This document shows positions 24,488-32,741 of a DNA stretch of 64,000 nucleotides, one piece after another (position 1 is the first letter of the stretch; the number at the start of each line of letters is the position of its first letter). The stretch covers positions 3,100,001-3,164,000 of the forward strand of contig NZ_CP033204.1 of the NCBI RefSeq assembly GCF_022701295.1, in the 5' to 3' direction. The stretch comes from Sphingopyxis sp. YF1. Lineage in GTDB: Bacteria; Pseudomonadota; Alphaproteobacteria; Sphingomonadales; Sphingomonadaceae. The notes under the pieces are model-generated. The model was not told where the DNA came from and searched no databases. It worked only from the letters and a program-made list of their open reading frames with translations. Made by a program: the position numbers and the translations under genes.

Positions 24488-27400
24488 CTATGTCCCCGCC
24501 TTGTCGCTCACCGCCTTGATCACCAGCGCCTTGTCGTCGCCCAGATAGCGCTTCGCGAGTGCCTGAAGCTCGGCCGCGGTCGCGCCCTCGACCTCGGCGA
24601 TGCCCTGGCGACTGCGGTCGAGCCGCGCCTCCTTGCTCGTCGCCGCGGCGACATAGGGCAGCCAATAGCCATTCTCGCGGCGCGCCTTGGTCATCGCCTC
24701 GACCAACGGCCGCCGTGCGCGGTCGAGCAGGTCGGCATCGACGGGTGCATCGCGAAGTTCCTGCGCGATACGGAAGATCGCGGCGCGTGTCGTCGCGATA
24801 TCCTTGAAATCAACGTTGCTCGACGCGAAAAGATGGCCGTAGCCGGGGAAATCATCCGACAGGGTCGCACCGGCACCGGGGCTGTAGCTTTCGCCAAGCT
24901 TCTCGCGCAGTTCTTCCGTCAGCTTCAACTGCATCACACGGCCCAGCAGTTGCAGCCGCATCGCCTCGGCAAGGTCGCTGTCGTCGCGCGCGGGCCAGTA
25001 GACGCGTACCTCCGCCTGCTCGGCGGGGCCTTTGTGGATCAGCGTCCGCTCGCTGCGGTCCTGCGCATATTCGCGAATGCGCGCCTCGGGACGCGGGTCG
25101 AAGGCCGGGCGGCGTTCGGGCAGCGCGCCGAAGGTTGCGGCGATGGCGTCGATCGCCGCCTGCTCGTCAATATCGCCGACGACCCCGATCTCGATCGCGC
25201 CATGCGTCATGCTGTCGGCGATCGCGGGTTTGAGGCTCGCCCAGTCGAGCGCGAGCATGGCATCCAGCGGCGGGGTGACCGCGCGCGGGTCGTCATTGGC
25301 GAGAATACCGCCCGCGTCGCGCCCGAGCACCGCGCCCGGCGTCGCGTCGTTCGCGGCATATTGCTGCGGCAGGAAACGCCGGATCAGCGCGAGCCCGTCG
25401 GGACGGTAGCCGGGATGGGTCAGGAAGGCCGCCATCAACTGCGCCTGCAGCAGGAAATCCTCGGGCGAGGTGCGGGCGGTGCCGCCGAAGGCATCGGTAC
25501 CGCTGCCAACGCTGCTGCTTACGGTGCGGCCGGCGAGGATCGTGCTGAGCTCGTCGCGGCTGTGCGCTTCGAGCCCGCCGAGGCTGATCGAACCCGCGAG
25601 CGCGACGCGCGTCGGATCCTCCTTCGTAGCGAGCAGGCTGCCGCCGTCGATGCGCAGCGCCAGATAGACGATGTCCTTCTGGAAATCGGTCCGCTTGACG
25701 TTGAGCATGACATTGTTGGCGAAGCGGACGCGCCGGATGCCGAGATCGGCGATCCGCGTATCGCTGACGACCGTCCCCGGGGTCCCGAAGTCGGTGTAGG
25801 CGAAGACGGCGCTCGCCGCGGCGGCGGGCGCGGCAACCGCGACCTGCTGCGAGGCCTTGAACGCCGTGAGGATCGCGTCGGTGCCGCCTTCGATCGGCGC
25901 CTTGCCGGTCACGCGGACGAGCGGCGCGCCGAGCCCCTCCATGCGCTTGCGGAAGGCGGCGGTGACCGCCGCGGCGTCGAGCGACGGCGCGCTCGCCTCG
26001 AACAGCGCCTGCGAGGTTTCGGGCCGGGTGACGACGAAATCGCCCTTCGCCGCCTCGACGAGTATATTGGCCAGGCTTTCGCTGCGGCGCGTGTCGACCC
26101 CCGCAACCGCGTTGCGGAGCGCGGTGCGACGGTTGGCGAGCTGTTCGTCGACCTCGGCCTGCGTGAAGCCATGTTCGACCGCGCGGCGCCATTCCTGTTC
26201 GAGCAGCGCCTGCGCCTCGCGCCATGCCCCCTGCTTCGCCGCGGCGCCGATCGTGACTTGGTCGAAAATATCCCATCCGTTCGAATCGCCGAAATAGCCG
26301 TTCAGGATCGGCGAATCCTCGGCGAGCGCCAGCTTGGCCAGGCGGCGGCCGACGATCGCCTCGCCCACCCCCTCGGCCAGATCCTGCGCGCGCTTCGCCC
26401 GGGTGTCGGGCAGCTTCACCCAGGGCTTGAACGCCGCGATCGTCACCCCGTCGCTGATCGCGGGATCAACGAAATCGTCGGCGGCCGCCGCGCGGCCATA
26501 GTCGATCGTGCCGATGTCGGGGTCGCCGCCCGCGGGGCCGCGCCCCTGCCAGTCGGCGAAGCGCGCTTGGACCTTGGCCTCGATCGCCGCGGGATCGAAA
26601 TCGCCCACCATCACCAGCGTCGCACGCTCGGGGCGGTAATAGCGGTCGTAAAGGTCGCGGATACGCGCGGCGGGCGCGTTCCGGATCACCTCCTCGGTGC
26701 CGACCGGAAGGCGGCTGGCGACGCGCATGCCGGGCCACAGGAAGGCGAACTGGTCGACCGCGCTGCGCAGCTGATAGGTGTCGCGCGCGCGGCGTTCGGA
26801 CAGGATGATACCGCGCTCGCGGTTCACCGCCTCGGGATCGATCCTGAGCTCGCTCGCGGTCTCGCGCATCAGCATCAGCCCCGTATCGACGAGATCGTCG
26901 GAAGCATTGGGAAGGTCGAGCTGGTAGACCGTCTGGTCGAAGCCCGTCGACGCATTGGTGTCGGCGCCGAAGGCCAGCCCCTTGCGTTCGAGCAGCTTGA
27001 TCATTTCGCCCTCGGGCACGTTGGTCGATCCGTTGAACGCCATATGTTCGAGGAAATGCGCGAGCCCGCGCTGGTCGTCGGCCTCGGCGAAGCTGCCGAC
27101 GTCGAAGCGCAGGCGCAGCGACACGCTGTCCTTGGGCGTGCTGTTTTTGAGCAGCGCATATTTCATCCCGTTGGGCAGCACGCCGAAGACGATGCCGGGA
27201 TCGACCGGCACGTCGCTCGCGGCGTAATTCCAGGCGCGCGCGGCATCGGTTTGCGGGTTCGTGCCCGCGCTGACGGTCGTGGCCGCCGGCGCCGCCGGTT
27301 CGCGCGCAGCGAGCGGTACGGGTCCGGCGAGAACGACAGCGAGGGCAAGGGCGATGGGCGACAGCGCGGCGGACGCGCGCAGCAGGGGTCCGAAGGTCAT
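24488..27400 (-). CDS. M16-family (pitrilysin-like) zinc metalloprotease
   Basis: A 970-residue exported protease. An N-terminal signal peptide (hydrophobic to about A-A-R-E) is followed by the inverted zinc motif H115-F-L-E118-H119 in the context G-L-A-H-F-L-E-H-M-A-F-N-G, and by the M16 active domain. A second, inactive M16-type half follows (G-S-I-S-L-G-G-L-E and later repeats), as is normal for full-length members. It would degrade peptides in the periplasm. The next gene downstream on the same strand is far off; a diguanylate cyclase lies 42 bp upstream, possibly in one transcript. Substrate not known. Confidence 0.92.
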   Translation of the reverse strand: MTFGPLLRASAALSPIALALAVVLAGPVPLAAREPAAPAATTVSAGTNPQTDAARAWNYAASDVPVDPGIVFGVLPNGMKYALLKNSTPKDSVSLRLRFDVGSFAEADDQRGLAHFLEHMAFNGSTNVPEGEMIKLLERKGLAFGADTNASTGFDQTVYQLDLPNASDDLVDTGLMLMRETASELRIDPEAVNRERGIILSERRARDTYQLRSAVDQFAFLWPGMRVASRLPVGTEEVIRNAPAARIRDLYDRYYRPERATLVMVGDFDPAAIEAKVQARFADWQGRGPAGGDPDIGTIDYGRAAAADDFVDPAISDGVTIAAFKPWVKLPDTRAKRAQDLAEGVGEAIVGRRLAKLALAEDSPILNGYFGDSNGWDIFDQVTIGAAAKQGAWREAQALLEQEWRRAVEHGFTQAEVDEQLANRRTALRNAVAGVDTRRSESLANILVEAAKGDFVVTRPETSQALFEASAPSLDAAAVTAAFRKRMEGLGAPLVRVTGKAPIEGGTDAILTAFKASQQVAVAAPAAAASAVFAYTDFGTPGTVVSDTRIADLGIRRVRFANNVMLNVKRTDFQKDIVYLALRIDGGSLLATKEDPTRVALAGSISLGGLEAHSRDELSTILAGRTVSSSVGSGTDAFGGTARTSPEDFLLQAQLMAAFLTHPGYRPDGLALIRRFLPQQYAANDATPGAVLGRDAGGILANDDPRAVTPPLDAMLALDWASLKPAIADSMTHGAIEIGVVGDIDEQAAIDAIAATFGALPERRPAFDPRPEARIREYAQDRSERTLIHKGPAEQAEVRVYWPARDDSDLAEAMRLQLLGRVMQLKLTEELREKLGESYSPGAGATLSDDFPGYGHLFASSNVDFKDIATTRAAIFRIAQELRDAPVDADLLDRARRPLVEAMTKARRENGYWLPYVAAATSKEARLDRSRQGIAEVEGATAAELQALAKRYLGDDKALVIKAVSDKAGT

Positions 27401-27442
27401 GCCGCCTGTCTGGCGGCGCCCCTGCCTGCGGTCAAGCCGCGG

Positions 27443-28588
27443 TCAGCCCGCCTGCGCGATGCTTTCGACCGGCGACAGGAGCGGATCGCCGGGTCCGGCC
27501 TTGGCCGCGTAGACCGCGCGATCGGCGAATTCGAACAGCTTTTGCGCACTGTCCTGTTCGGGCCAGGTCGCGACACCGATGCTGGCACCGACACGGATCA
27601 CCTTGCCCTCGATACGATAGGGCGCGGCGAGCACCGCGAGGATGTGGCCCGCGAGCGCGGTGTCGAGCAAGGGCGATCCCGCGGGGACGAGAATCGCGAA
27701 TTCGTCGCCCCCCTGCCGCGCGACCATGGCATGGTGCCCGCACGCGCCGCGCAGCCGCGCCGCCACCTCGCAAAGCAGGGCATCGCCGACCGCATGGCCG
27801 TGGAGGTCGTTGACCGGCTTGAACCCGTCGAGATCGAGCAGCGCGATCGCGAAGCGCGTCCCCTCGTCCGCCGCGGCGATTTCGCGGTCGAGCCGCGCAT
27901 CGAGCTCGCGGCGGTTCGACACCCCGGTGAGCGGGTCGGTGTGCGCGAGGTCGCGCATCTGCTGCTGCAGCTGGAGCAGGTCGACGAGCTGGCCGTGCTG
28001 CTGGACGATCATGCGCAGCAGGAAGGCGGTGGCGACGAACAGGCTGGTTCCCGCCGCGAATTCGGGCGGATTGCCCGAGGTCAGCATCAGCAGCATGATC
28101 GGCACGAGGCCGATGCCGAGGTTGACGATCGTCGCGAAGCGGATCGACGACAGGCAATAGGCGGTCGCGAGCGACCCCATCGCCATGATCATCGCATAAT
28201 AGCTGTGATGTTCGGGCGGCGCAGCCAGCCAGTTGACCACCGTCCAGCTGCTGCACATCGCGCCCATCGTGCCCGACAGCCAGGTCGCTTCCTTGATCAC
28301 CCGGCGCGCGCGGCGCGGGCTCATCCGCCGCCCGCGCGTCTTGAGCAGGAAGAAGAAGCCGAAAAGGCATACGACCGCGAGCGTGACCGGAAAGCCGAGG
28401 CGGACGATCCAGTGGACGCTTTCGACCCCGCCGTAGATGGCGGTCGGCGTCGTCGCCGCCAGCATCAGGAACAGCATCGGGGTCAGTGTTTCGACACGAT
28501 CGGCGCGCAGCAACGCCACATCGTCGCGTATCGCTTCCGGAACCGGCGGAAAAATCCGCGTCCGCAACCAGTGATGAACCCCCGTCAT
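27443..28588 (-). CDS. Membrane diguanylate cyclase
   Basis: A 381-residue protein with six or so hydrophobic helices in residues 35-195 forming a membrane sensor, then a GGDEF domain (about 215-370) that makes cyclic di-GMP from GTP. The active-site motif R-Q-G-G-D-E-F is intact at 293-297, with D-P-L-T-G-V-S-N-R-R at the domain start. The inhibitory RxxD site normally five residues before GGDEF is absent (H-H-A-M), so product inhibition may be weak. Upstream sequence has TTAA repeats. What it senses is unknown. Confidence 0.92.
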   Translation of the reverse strand: MTGVHHWLRTRIFPPVPEAIRDDVALLRADRVETLTPMLFLMLAATTPTAIYGGVESVHWIVRLGFPVTLAVVCLFGFFFLLKTRGRRMSPRRARRVIKEATWLSGTMGAMCSSWTVVNWLAAPPEHHSYYAMIMAMGSLATAYCLSSIRFATIVNLGIGLVPIMLLMLTSGNPPEFAAGTSLFVATAFLLRMIVQQHGQLVDLLQLQQQMRDLAHTDPLTGVSNRRELDARLDREIAAADEGTRFAIALLDLDGFKPVNDLHGHAVGDALLCEVAARLRGACGHHAMVARQGGDEFAILVPAGSPLLDTALAGHILAVLAAPYRIEGKVIRVGASIGVATWPEQDSAQKLFEFADRAVYAAKAGPGDPLLSPVESIAQAG

Positions 28589-28749
28589 GCGAACGGCGAT
28601 ACCAACCGCGGGTAAAGCATCGGTTAAGGAATTAAATCCCCGCTTATCACCCGAATAGGATCAAACAACAGCGCGATGGATCGCGAAATATTAACCATGT
28701 TGTGAAACCAGTCCCGCCAGTCTTTTCGATCCTTGGGGGAATTGTCATC

Positions 28750-30744
28750 ATGTCCTATCCTGTTCCGTCGCTGAACACGCCGGTCGTCGTACCGGCGTCG
28801 CCGATGCCGTCCGCACACCCGTCGTTGCCGCAGAACGACAGCCCGGCCCAGCAGGCCGCGCGCGCCGCGCAACTGGCCGCGACGCAGACCGTCTATGTCT
28901 GGACCGACGATGTCCCGACGCTGCCCGGCGTTCCGCTCGCGACCCACGTGCCGCGCAACGACGTGCCGACGATCGCATGGTTCGGCCGCCTGATCACCAT
29001 CGGCCTTACGATCGTGCGCAACGCGCTCGCGGTGAAGCTCGACGGCGTCGACAAGGGCGAACTTGCGGGTCCGCGGACCGACTATGAGACCGCGCTCGCC
29101 GAATGCGACGCGATCGAGGCCTCGACCGCAAAGATCGCCACCGACCATGGCGTCCACGAAGGCGGCACCATCTTCGAACGCATCGTCGGCGACGTCGAAA
29201 ATGCGGTTGCGGCGATCGAACGCGACGCGCATCTTTCGCTGCTTCAGGGCTACAAGGACCGCCTCGAGGAACTGATGAAGGTCAGCGACGCCGAGATCGC
29301 CCAACTGGGACGCAAGACCCCGCGCAGCCTCGACGCCTATCGCGCGCTGTTCCGGACGCTGCCCGTCCCCGGTATCGCCTATAATTTCCAGGACGACGGC
29401 GAATTCGCCCGGCTGCGCGTGCAGGGGCCGAACAATATGCTGGTCACCGCGGCAGGCGACGCGCTCCCCGCGAATTTCCCGCTGTCGGCAAAGCAATATG
29501 CCGCGGTGGTGAACGGCGACACGCTCGACCGGGCGCTCGCCGACGGGCGGCTCTTCCTGCTCGACTACAAGGATCTTGCGGTGCTCGACCCGGGCACGTG
29601 GAAGGGCGAGGCCAAATATGTCGGGCAGCCGATCGCGCTGTTCGCGGTGCCACCCGGCGGATCGTCGCTCGTCCCCGTCGCGATCCAGTGCGGCCAGGAT
29701 CCGGCCGATTTCCCGATCTTCACCCCCTCACCCGCGCCCGAGAAACTGTGGGGCTGGGAGATGGCGAAGCTCGTCGTGCAGGTCGCCGACGGCAATTATC
29801 ATGAACTCTTCACGCACCTTGCGCGCACGCACCTCGTGATCGAGGCCTTCGCGGTCGCGACGCACCGCCACCTCGCCGAGGTCCACCCGATCTGGGCGCT
29901 GCTCGTCCCGCACTATGAGGGCACGCTGTTCATCAACGAAGCGGCGGCGACGTCGCTGATCGCCGCGGACGGCCCGATCGACCATATTTTCGCAGGCACG
30001 ATCACCTCGAGCCAGGCGGCGGCGGTCGACGCGCGGCTCGCCTTCGACTTCTACGCCCGCATGCTGCCCGCCGATCTCGCCGCGCGCGGCGTCGGCAGCG
30101 ATTCGGCGCTCGCCGACTATCCGTACCGCGACGATGCCCTGCTCGTGTGGAACGCGATCCACGAATGGGCGCGCCAATATGTCGACCTCTATTATGCGAA
30201 CGACGCCGCGGTGGCGGCCGACACCGAGCTTGCCGCGTGGGCGGCGTGCCTCGCGACCGAAGCGAAGATCCGGGGCTTCGGCCCGATCACCAGCCGGAAG
30301 CAGCTCGCGAACATCTGCACGATGGTGATGTTCACCGCGAGCGCGCAGCATGCGGCGGTCAATTTTCCGCAAAAGGACATCATGGCCTTTGCCCCCGCGG
30401 TGACGGGGGCGGGGTGGGAAGCCGCGCCGACCGGGCAGCGCGGGCACGACAAGCCCGGCTGGCTCGCGATGATGCCGCCGATGGCGCTCGCGCTCGAGCA
30501 ATTGAACGTGCTCGAACTGCTCGGGTCGCTGCACTATCGCCCGCTCGGCGACTATCGCAGCAACGCCTTTCCCTATCCGAAATGGTTCCAGGACCCGCGC
30601 GTGACGGCGAAGAGCGGCCCGCTGGCATGGTTCCAGGCCGCACTCGCCGACGTCGAGACCGAAATCCTCGCGCGCAACGCGCAGCGGTTCGCGCCCTATC
30701 CCTATCTCCAGCCGAGCCTGATCCCGACGAGCATCAATATCTGA
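28750..30744 (+). CDS. Bacterial lipoxygenase (arachidonate/linoleate type)
   Basis: A 664-residue non-haem-iron dioxygenase of unsaturated fatty acids, giving hydroperoxides. All iron ligands are identifiable: H356 and H361 (H-L-A-R-T-H), H534 and N538 (S-A-Q-H-A-A-V-N-F) and the C-terminal I664 (P-T-S-I-N-I), which coordinates through its carboxylate. The N-terminal part (about 1-150) is helical, with no plant-type beta-barrel domain, as in other bacterial lipoxygenases. No signal peptide, unlike secreted LoxA of Pseudomonas. The ATG follows a GGGGGA site. It stands alone between a cyclase gene and purC. Regiospecificity is not predictable here. Confidence 0.95.
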   Translation: MSYPVPSLNTPVVVPASPMPSAHPSLPQNDSPAQQAARAAQLAATQTVYVWTDDVPTLPGVPLATHVPRNDVPTIAWFGRLITIGLTIVRNALAVKLDGVDKGELAGPRTDYETALAECDAIEASTAKIATDHGVHEGGTIFERIVGDVENAVAAIERDAHLSLLQGYKDRLEELMKVSDAEIAQLGRKTPRSLDAYRALFRTLPVPGIAYNFQDDGEFARLRVQGPNNMLVTAAGDALPANFPLSAKQYAAVVNGDTLDRALADGRLFLLDYKDLAVLDPGTWKGEAKYVGQPIALFAVPPGGSSLVPVAIQCGQDPADFPIFTPSPAPEKLWGWEMAKLVVQVADGNYHELFTHLARTHLVIEAFAVATHRHLAEVHPIWALLVPHYEGTLFINEAAATSLIAADGPIDHIFAGTITSSQAAAVDARLAFDFYARMLPADLAARGVGSDSALADYPYRDDALLVWNAIHEWARQYVDLYYANDAAVAADTELAAWAACLATEAKIRGFGPITSRKQLANICTMVMFTASAQHAAVNFPQKDIMAFAPAVTGAGWEAAPTGQRGHDKPGWLAMMPPMALALEQLNVLELLGSLHYRPLGDYRSNAFPYPKWFQDPRVTAKSGPLAWFQAALADVETEILARNAQRFAPYPYLQPSLIPTSINI

Positions 30745-30762
30745 GGGCGTCAGAAATGCGAA

Positions 30763-30818
30763 CCCCGGCGAAAGCCGGGGTCCGTGACCGCTTCGATGGG
30801 CCCCGGCTTTCGCCGGGG
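30763..30818. repeat. REPIN-like doublet of 18-bp palindromes
   Basis: CCCCGGCGAAAGCCGGGG (30763-30780) and its inverted copy CCCCGGCTTTCGCCGGGG (30801-30818) are 38 bp apart, centre to centre. Each can fold alone and the two can pair with each other. A similar doublet occurs at 63715-63772. It lies between the convergent lipoxygenase and purC genes. Confidence 0.9.
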
Positions 30819-30829
30819 TGCACGAGAAC

Positions 30830-31609
30830 TCAGCTGCCCTTTTTCTTGCGGTGGCTGTCGAGGTCGAGCACCGCATTGTCGCCCCCTTCGGGCAGCAGGC
30901 CCAGACGGCGCGCGACTTCCTGATAGGCTTCGACCTCGCCGCCGAGGTCGCGGCGGAAGCGGTCCTTGTCGAGCTTTTCGTTGGTGGTCATGTCCCACAG
31001 GCGGCAGCCGTCGGGGCTGATCTCGTCCGCCAGGATGATGCGGCTGAAATCGCCTTCATACAGCCGCCCGAATTCGAGCTTGAAGTCGATCAGACGGATG
31101 CCGACCGCGGCGAACATGCCCGACATGAAGTCGTTGATGCGGATCGCCATGTCCTGGATGTCGTGGAGCTCGTCCTGGCTGCACCAGTTGAAGCAGGCGA
31201 TATGCTCCTCGGCCACCAGCGGATCGCCGAGCGCGTCGTCCTTGTAGCAATATTCGATCAGCGTGCGGGGCAGCTGCGTGCCTTCCTCGATGCCGAGGCG
31301 CTTCGACAGCGTGCCCGCGGCGACGTTGCGCACGATCACCTCGATCGGCACGATCTCGACCTGGCGGATCAGCTGCTCGCGCATGTTGAGGCGGCGGATG
31401 AAGTGGGTGGGCACGCCGATGTTGCCAAGCAGCGTGAAGACATGCTCCGAAATCCGGTTGTTGAGCACGCCCTTGCCGTTGATCGTCCCGCGCTTCTGCG
31501 CGTTGAACGCGGTCGCGTCGTCCTTGAAATACTGGATCAGCGTGCCCGGTTCGGGGCCTTCGTAAAGGATCTTGGCTTTGCCTTCGTAGATCTGGCGGCG
31601 ACGGGCCAT
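30830..31609 (-). CDS. purC: SAICAR synthetase PurC
   Basis: A 259-residue enzyme joining CAIR and aspartate with ATP in purine synthesis. The start [28 protein letters not shown] and L-I-D-F-K-L-E-F-G together with I-L-A-D-E-I-S-P-D are family signatures. Length is typical. In many alphaproteobacteria purC sits directly before purS-purQ; here eight kilobases of other genes separate them. Confidence 0.97.
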   Translation of the reverse strand: MARRRQIYEGKAKILYEGPEPGTLIQYFKDDATAFNAQKRGTINGKGVLNNRISEHVFTLLGNIGVPTHFIRRLNMREQLIRQVEIVPIEVIVRNVAAGTLSKRLGIEEGTQLPRTLIEYCYKDDALGDPLVAEEHIACFNWCSQDELHDIQDMAIRINDFMSGMFAAVGIRLIDFKLEFGRLYEGDFSRIILADEISPDGCRLWDMTTNEKLDKDRFRRDLGGEVEAYQEVARRLGLLPEGGDNAVLDLDSHRKKKGS

Positions 31610-31742
31610 GGGCGCTTACTTTCCTTGACGTCAAAACAGCTGGCCCCGGCGAAGACGACTCAAGCGAGACGCAGCGCCGGGGCGATGCGCGCGCCTATAG
31701 CGACAAAGCGCCCGCGCGTCATCCCCGGGGTTGCACCCCCGC

Positions 31743-31758
31743 TTTACGTTTACGTCAA
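31743..31758. promoter_or_regulatory. LiuR-like palindrome before the enoyl-CoA hydratase
   Basis: TTTACGT-TT-ACGTCAA is a 7-2-7 inverted repeat (six of seven pairs) 60 bp before the ATG. It resembles the binding motif reported for LiuR, a MerR-type regulator of branched-chain amino acid and acyl-CoA breakdown, which fits the downstream gene. No merR gene is in the window. Confidence 0.45.
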
Positions 31759-31817
31759 CTAGGACTTGCACTCGGCGGCGACGCTTGCAACGGTGGTCGC
31801 AAACAATGGAGAGACAG

Positions 31818-32741
31818 ATGAGCTTCGAAGAGATTCGCCTCGACAAGCAGGACGGCATCGCGCTGCTGACGCTGTACCGCCCCGGCCGCATGAACGCCTT
31901 CACGACGCAGATGATGACCGAGATCATCGCCGCGCTCGACGAGTGCGACGCCGACGATGCGGTGCGCGCGGTGGTGTTCACCGGCGACGGCGATCGCGCC
32001 TATTGCGCGGGCGCCGACCTCGGCAGCGGTGCCGACACCTTCGATTACGACAAGCGCACCGACAAGGCGGCGCTGCTGCCCGACGGCATCCCCGCAAGCC
32101 CGGTCGCCGACGACGGCACGATCGACTGGTCGCATCCGCTGATCCGCGACGGCGGCGGGCGCGTGTCGATGCGCATCTTCGAGGCGAAGAAGCCCGTGCT
32201 CGGCGCGATCAACGGCGCCGCGGTGGGCATCGGCGCGACGATGACGCTGTCGATGGATGCGCGCCTCGCGAGCGATACCGCGCGCTACGGCTTCGTCTTC
32301 GCGCGCCGCGGCATCGTTCCCGAAGCGGCGTCGAGCTGGTTCCTGCCGCGGCTCGTCGGCATCCAGACCGCGCTCGACTGGTGCTATTCGGGGCGCCTGA
32401 TCCCCGCCGCCGAGGCGCATGAAAAGGGCCTCGTCCAGTCGGTCCATACCCCTGGCGAACTCGTCGACGCGGCGATCGCCAAGGCACGCGAACTCACCGC
32501 CGACAGCGCCCCGGTCTCGGTCGCGCTGACCCGCCGCATGATGTGGCGGATGCTCGGCGCGCCGCACCCGATGAGCGCGCATCGCTGGGACAGCCGTGTG
32601 ATCTTTGCCCGCGGGCGCAGCCCCGACGCCGCCGAGGGGGTGACGAGCTTCCTCGAAAAGCGCGCGCCCGAATTCACGTCGAGCGTTGCGAGCGACTATC
32701 CCTGGTTCGACGAATTCGAGGACGCACCGCCTTACGGCTGA
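31818..32741 (+). CDS. Enoyl-CoA hydratase/isomerase family protein
   Basis: A 307-residue crotonase-fold enzyme. The CoA-binding and oxyanion-hole stretches are visible: A-Y-C-A-G-A-D-L-G near residue 70 and K-P-V-L-G-A-I-N-G-A-A-V-G-I-G-A-T near 135; a Glu-bearing R-R-G-I-V-P-E-A-A-S-S-W-F follows. The insertion after A-D-L-G is longer than in EchA. The ATG at 31818 has GGAGAG five bases upstream, better than the ATG at 31806. It probably hydrates enoyl-CoAs in fatty or branched-chain acid breakdown. Its last ten bases overlap the end of the PhoD gene. Confidence 0.9.
   Translation: MSFEEIRLDKQDGIALLTLYRPGRMNAFTTQMMTEIIAALDECDADDAVRAVVFTGDGDRAYCAGADLGSGADTFDYDKRTDKAALLPDGIPASPVADDGTIDWSHPLIRDGGGRVSMRIFEAKKPVLGAINGAAVGIGATMTLSMDARLASDTARYGFVFARRGIVPEAASSWFLPRLVGIQTALDWCYSGRLIPAAEAHEKGLVQSVHTPGELVDAAIAKARELTADSAPVSVALTRRMMWRMLGAPHPMSAHRWDSRVIFARGRSPDAAEGVTSFLEKRAPEFTSSVASDYPWFDEFEDAPPYG

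Noticed and set aside
24476..28615. A 1379-residue open frame on the plus strand across the M16 protease and the diguanylate cyclase.
   Set aside because: It is the antisense of two well-supported genes, has Arg/Asp/Glu-rich composition with no domain, and arises from GC-rich codon bias.
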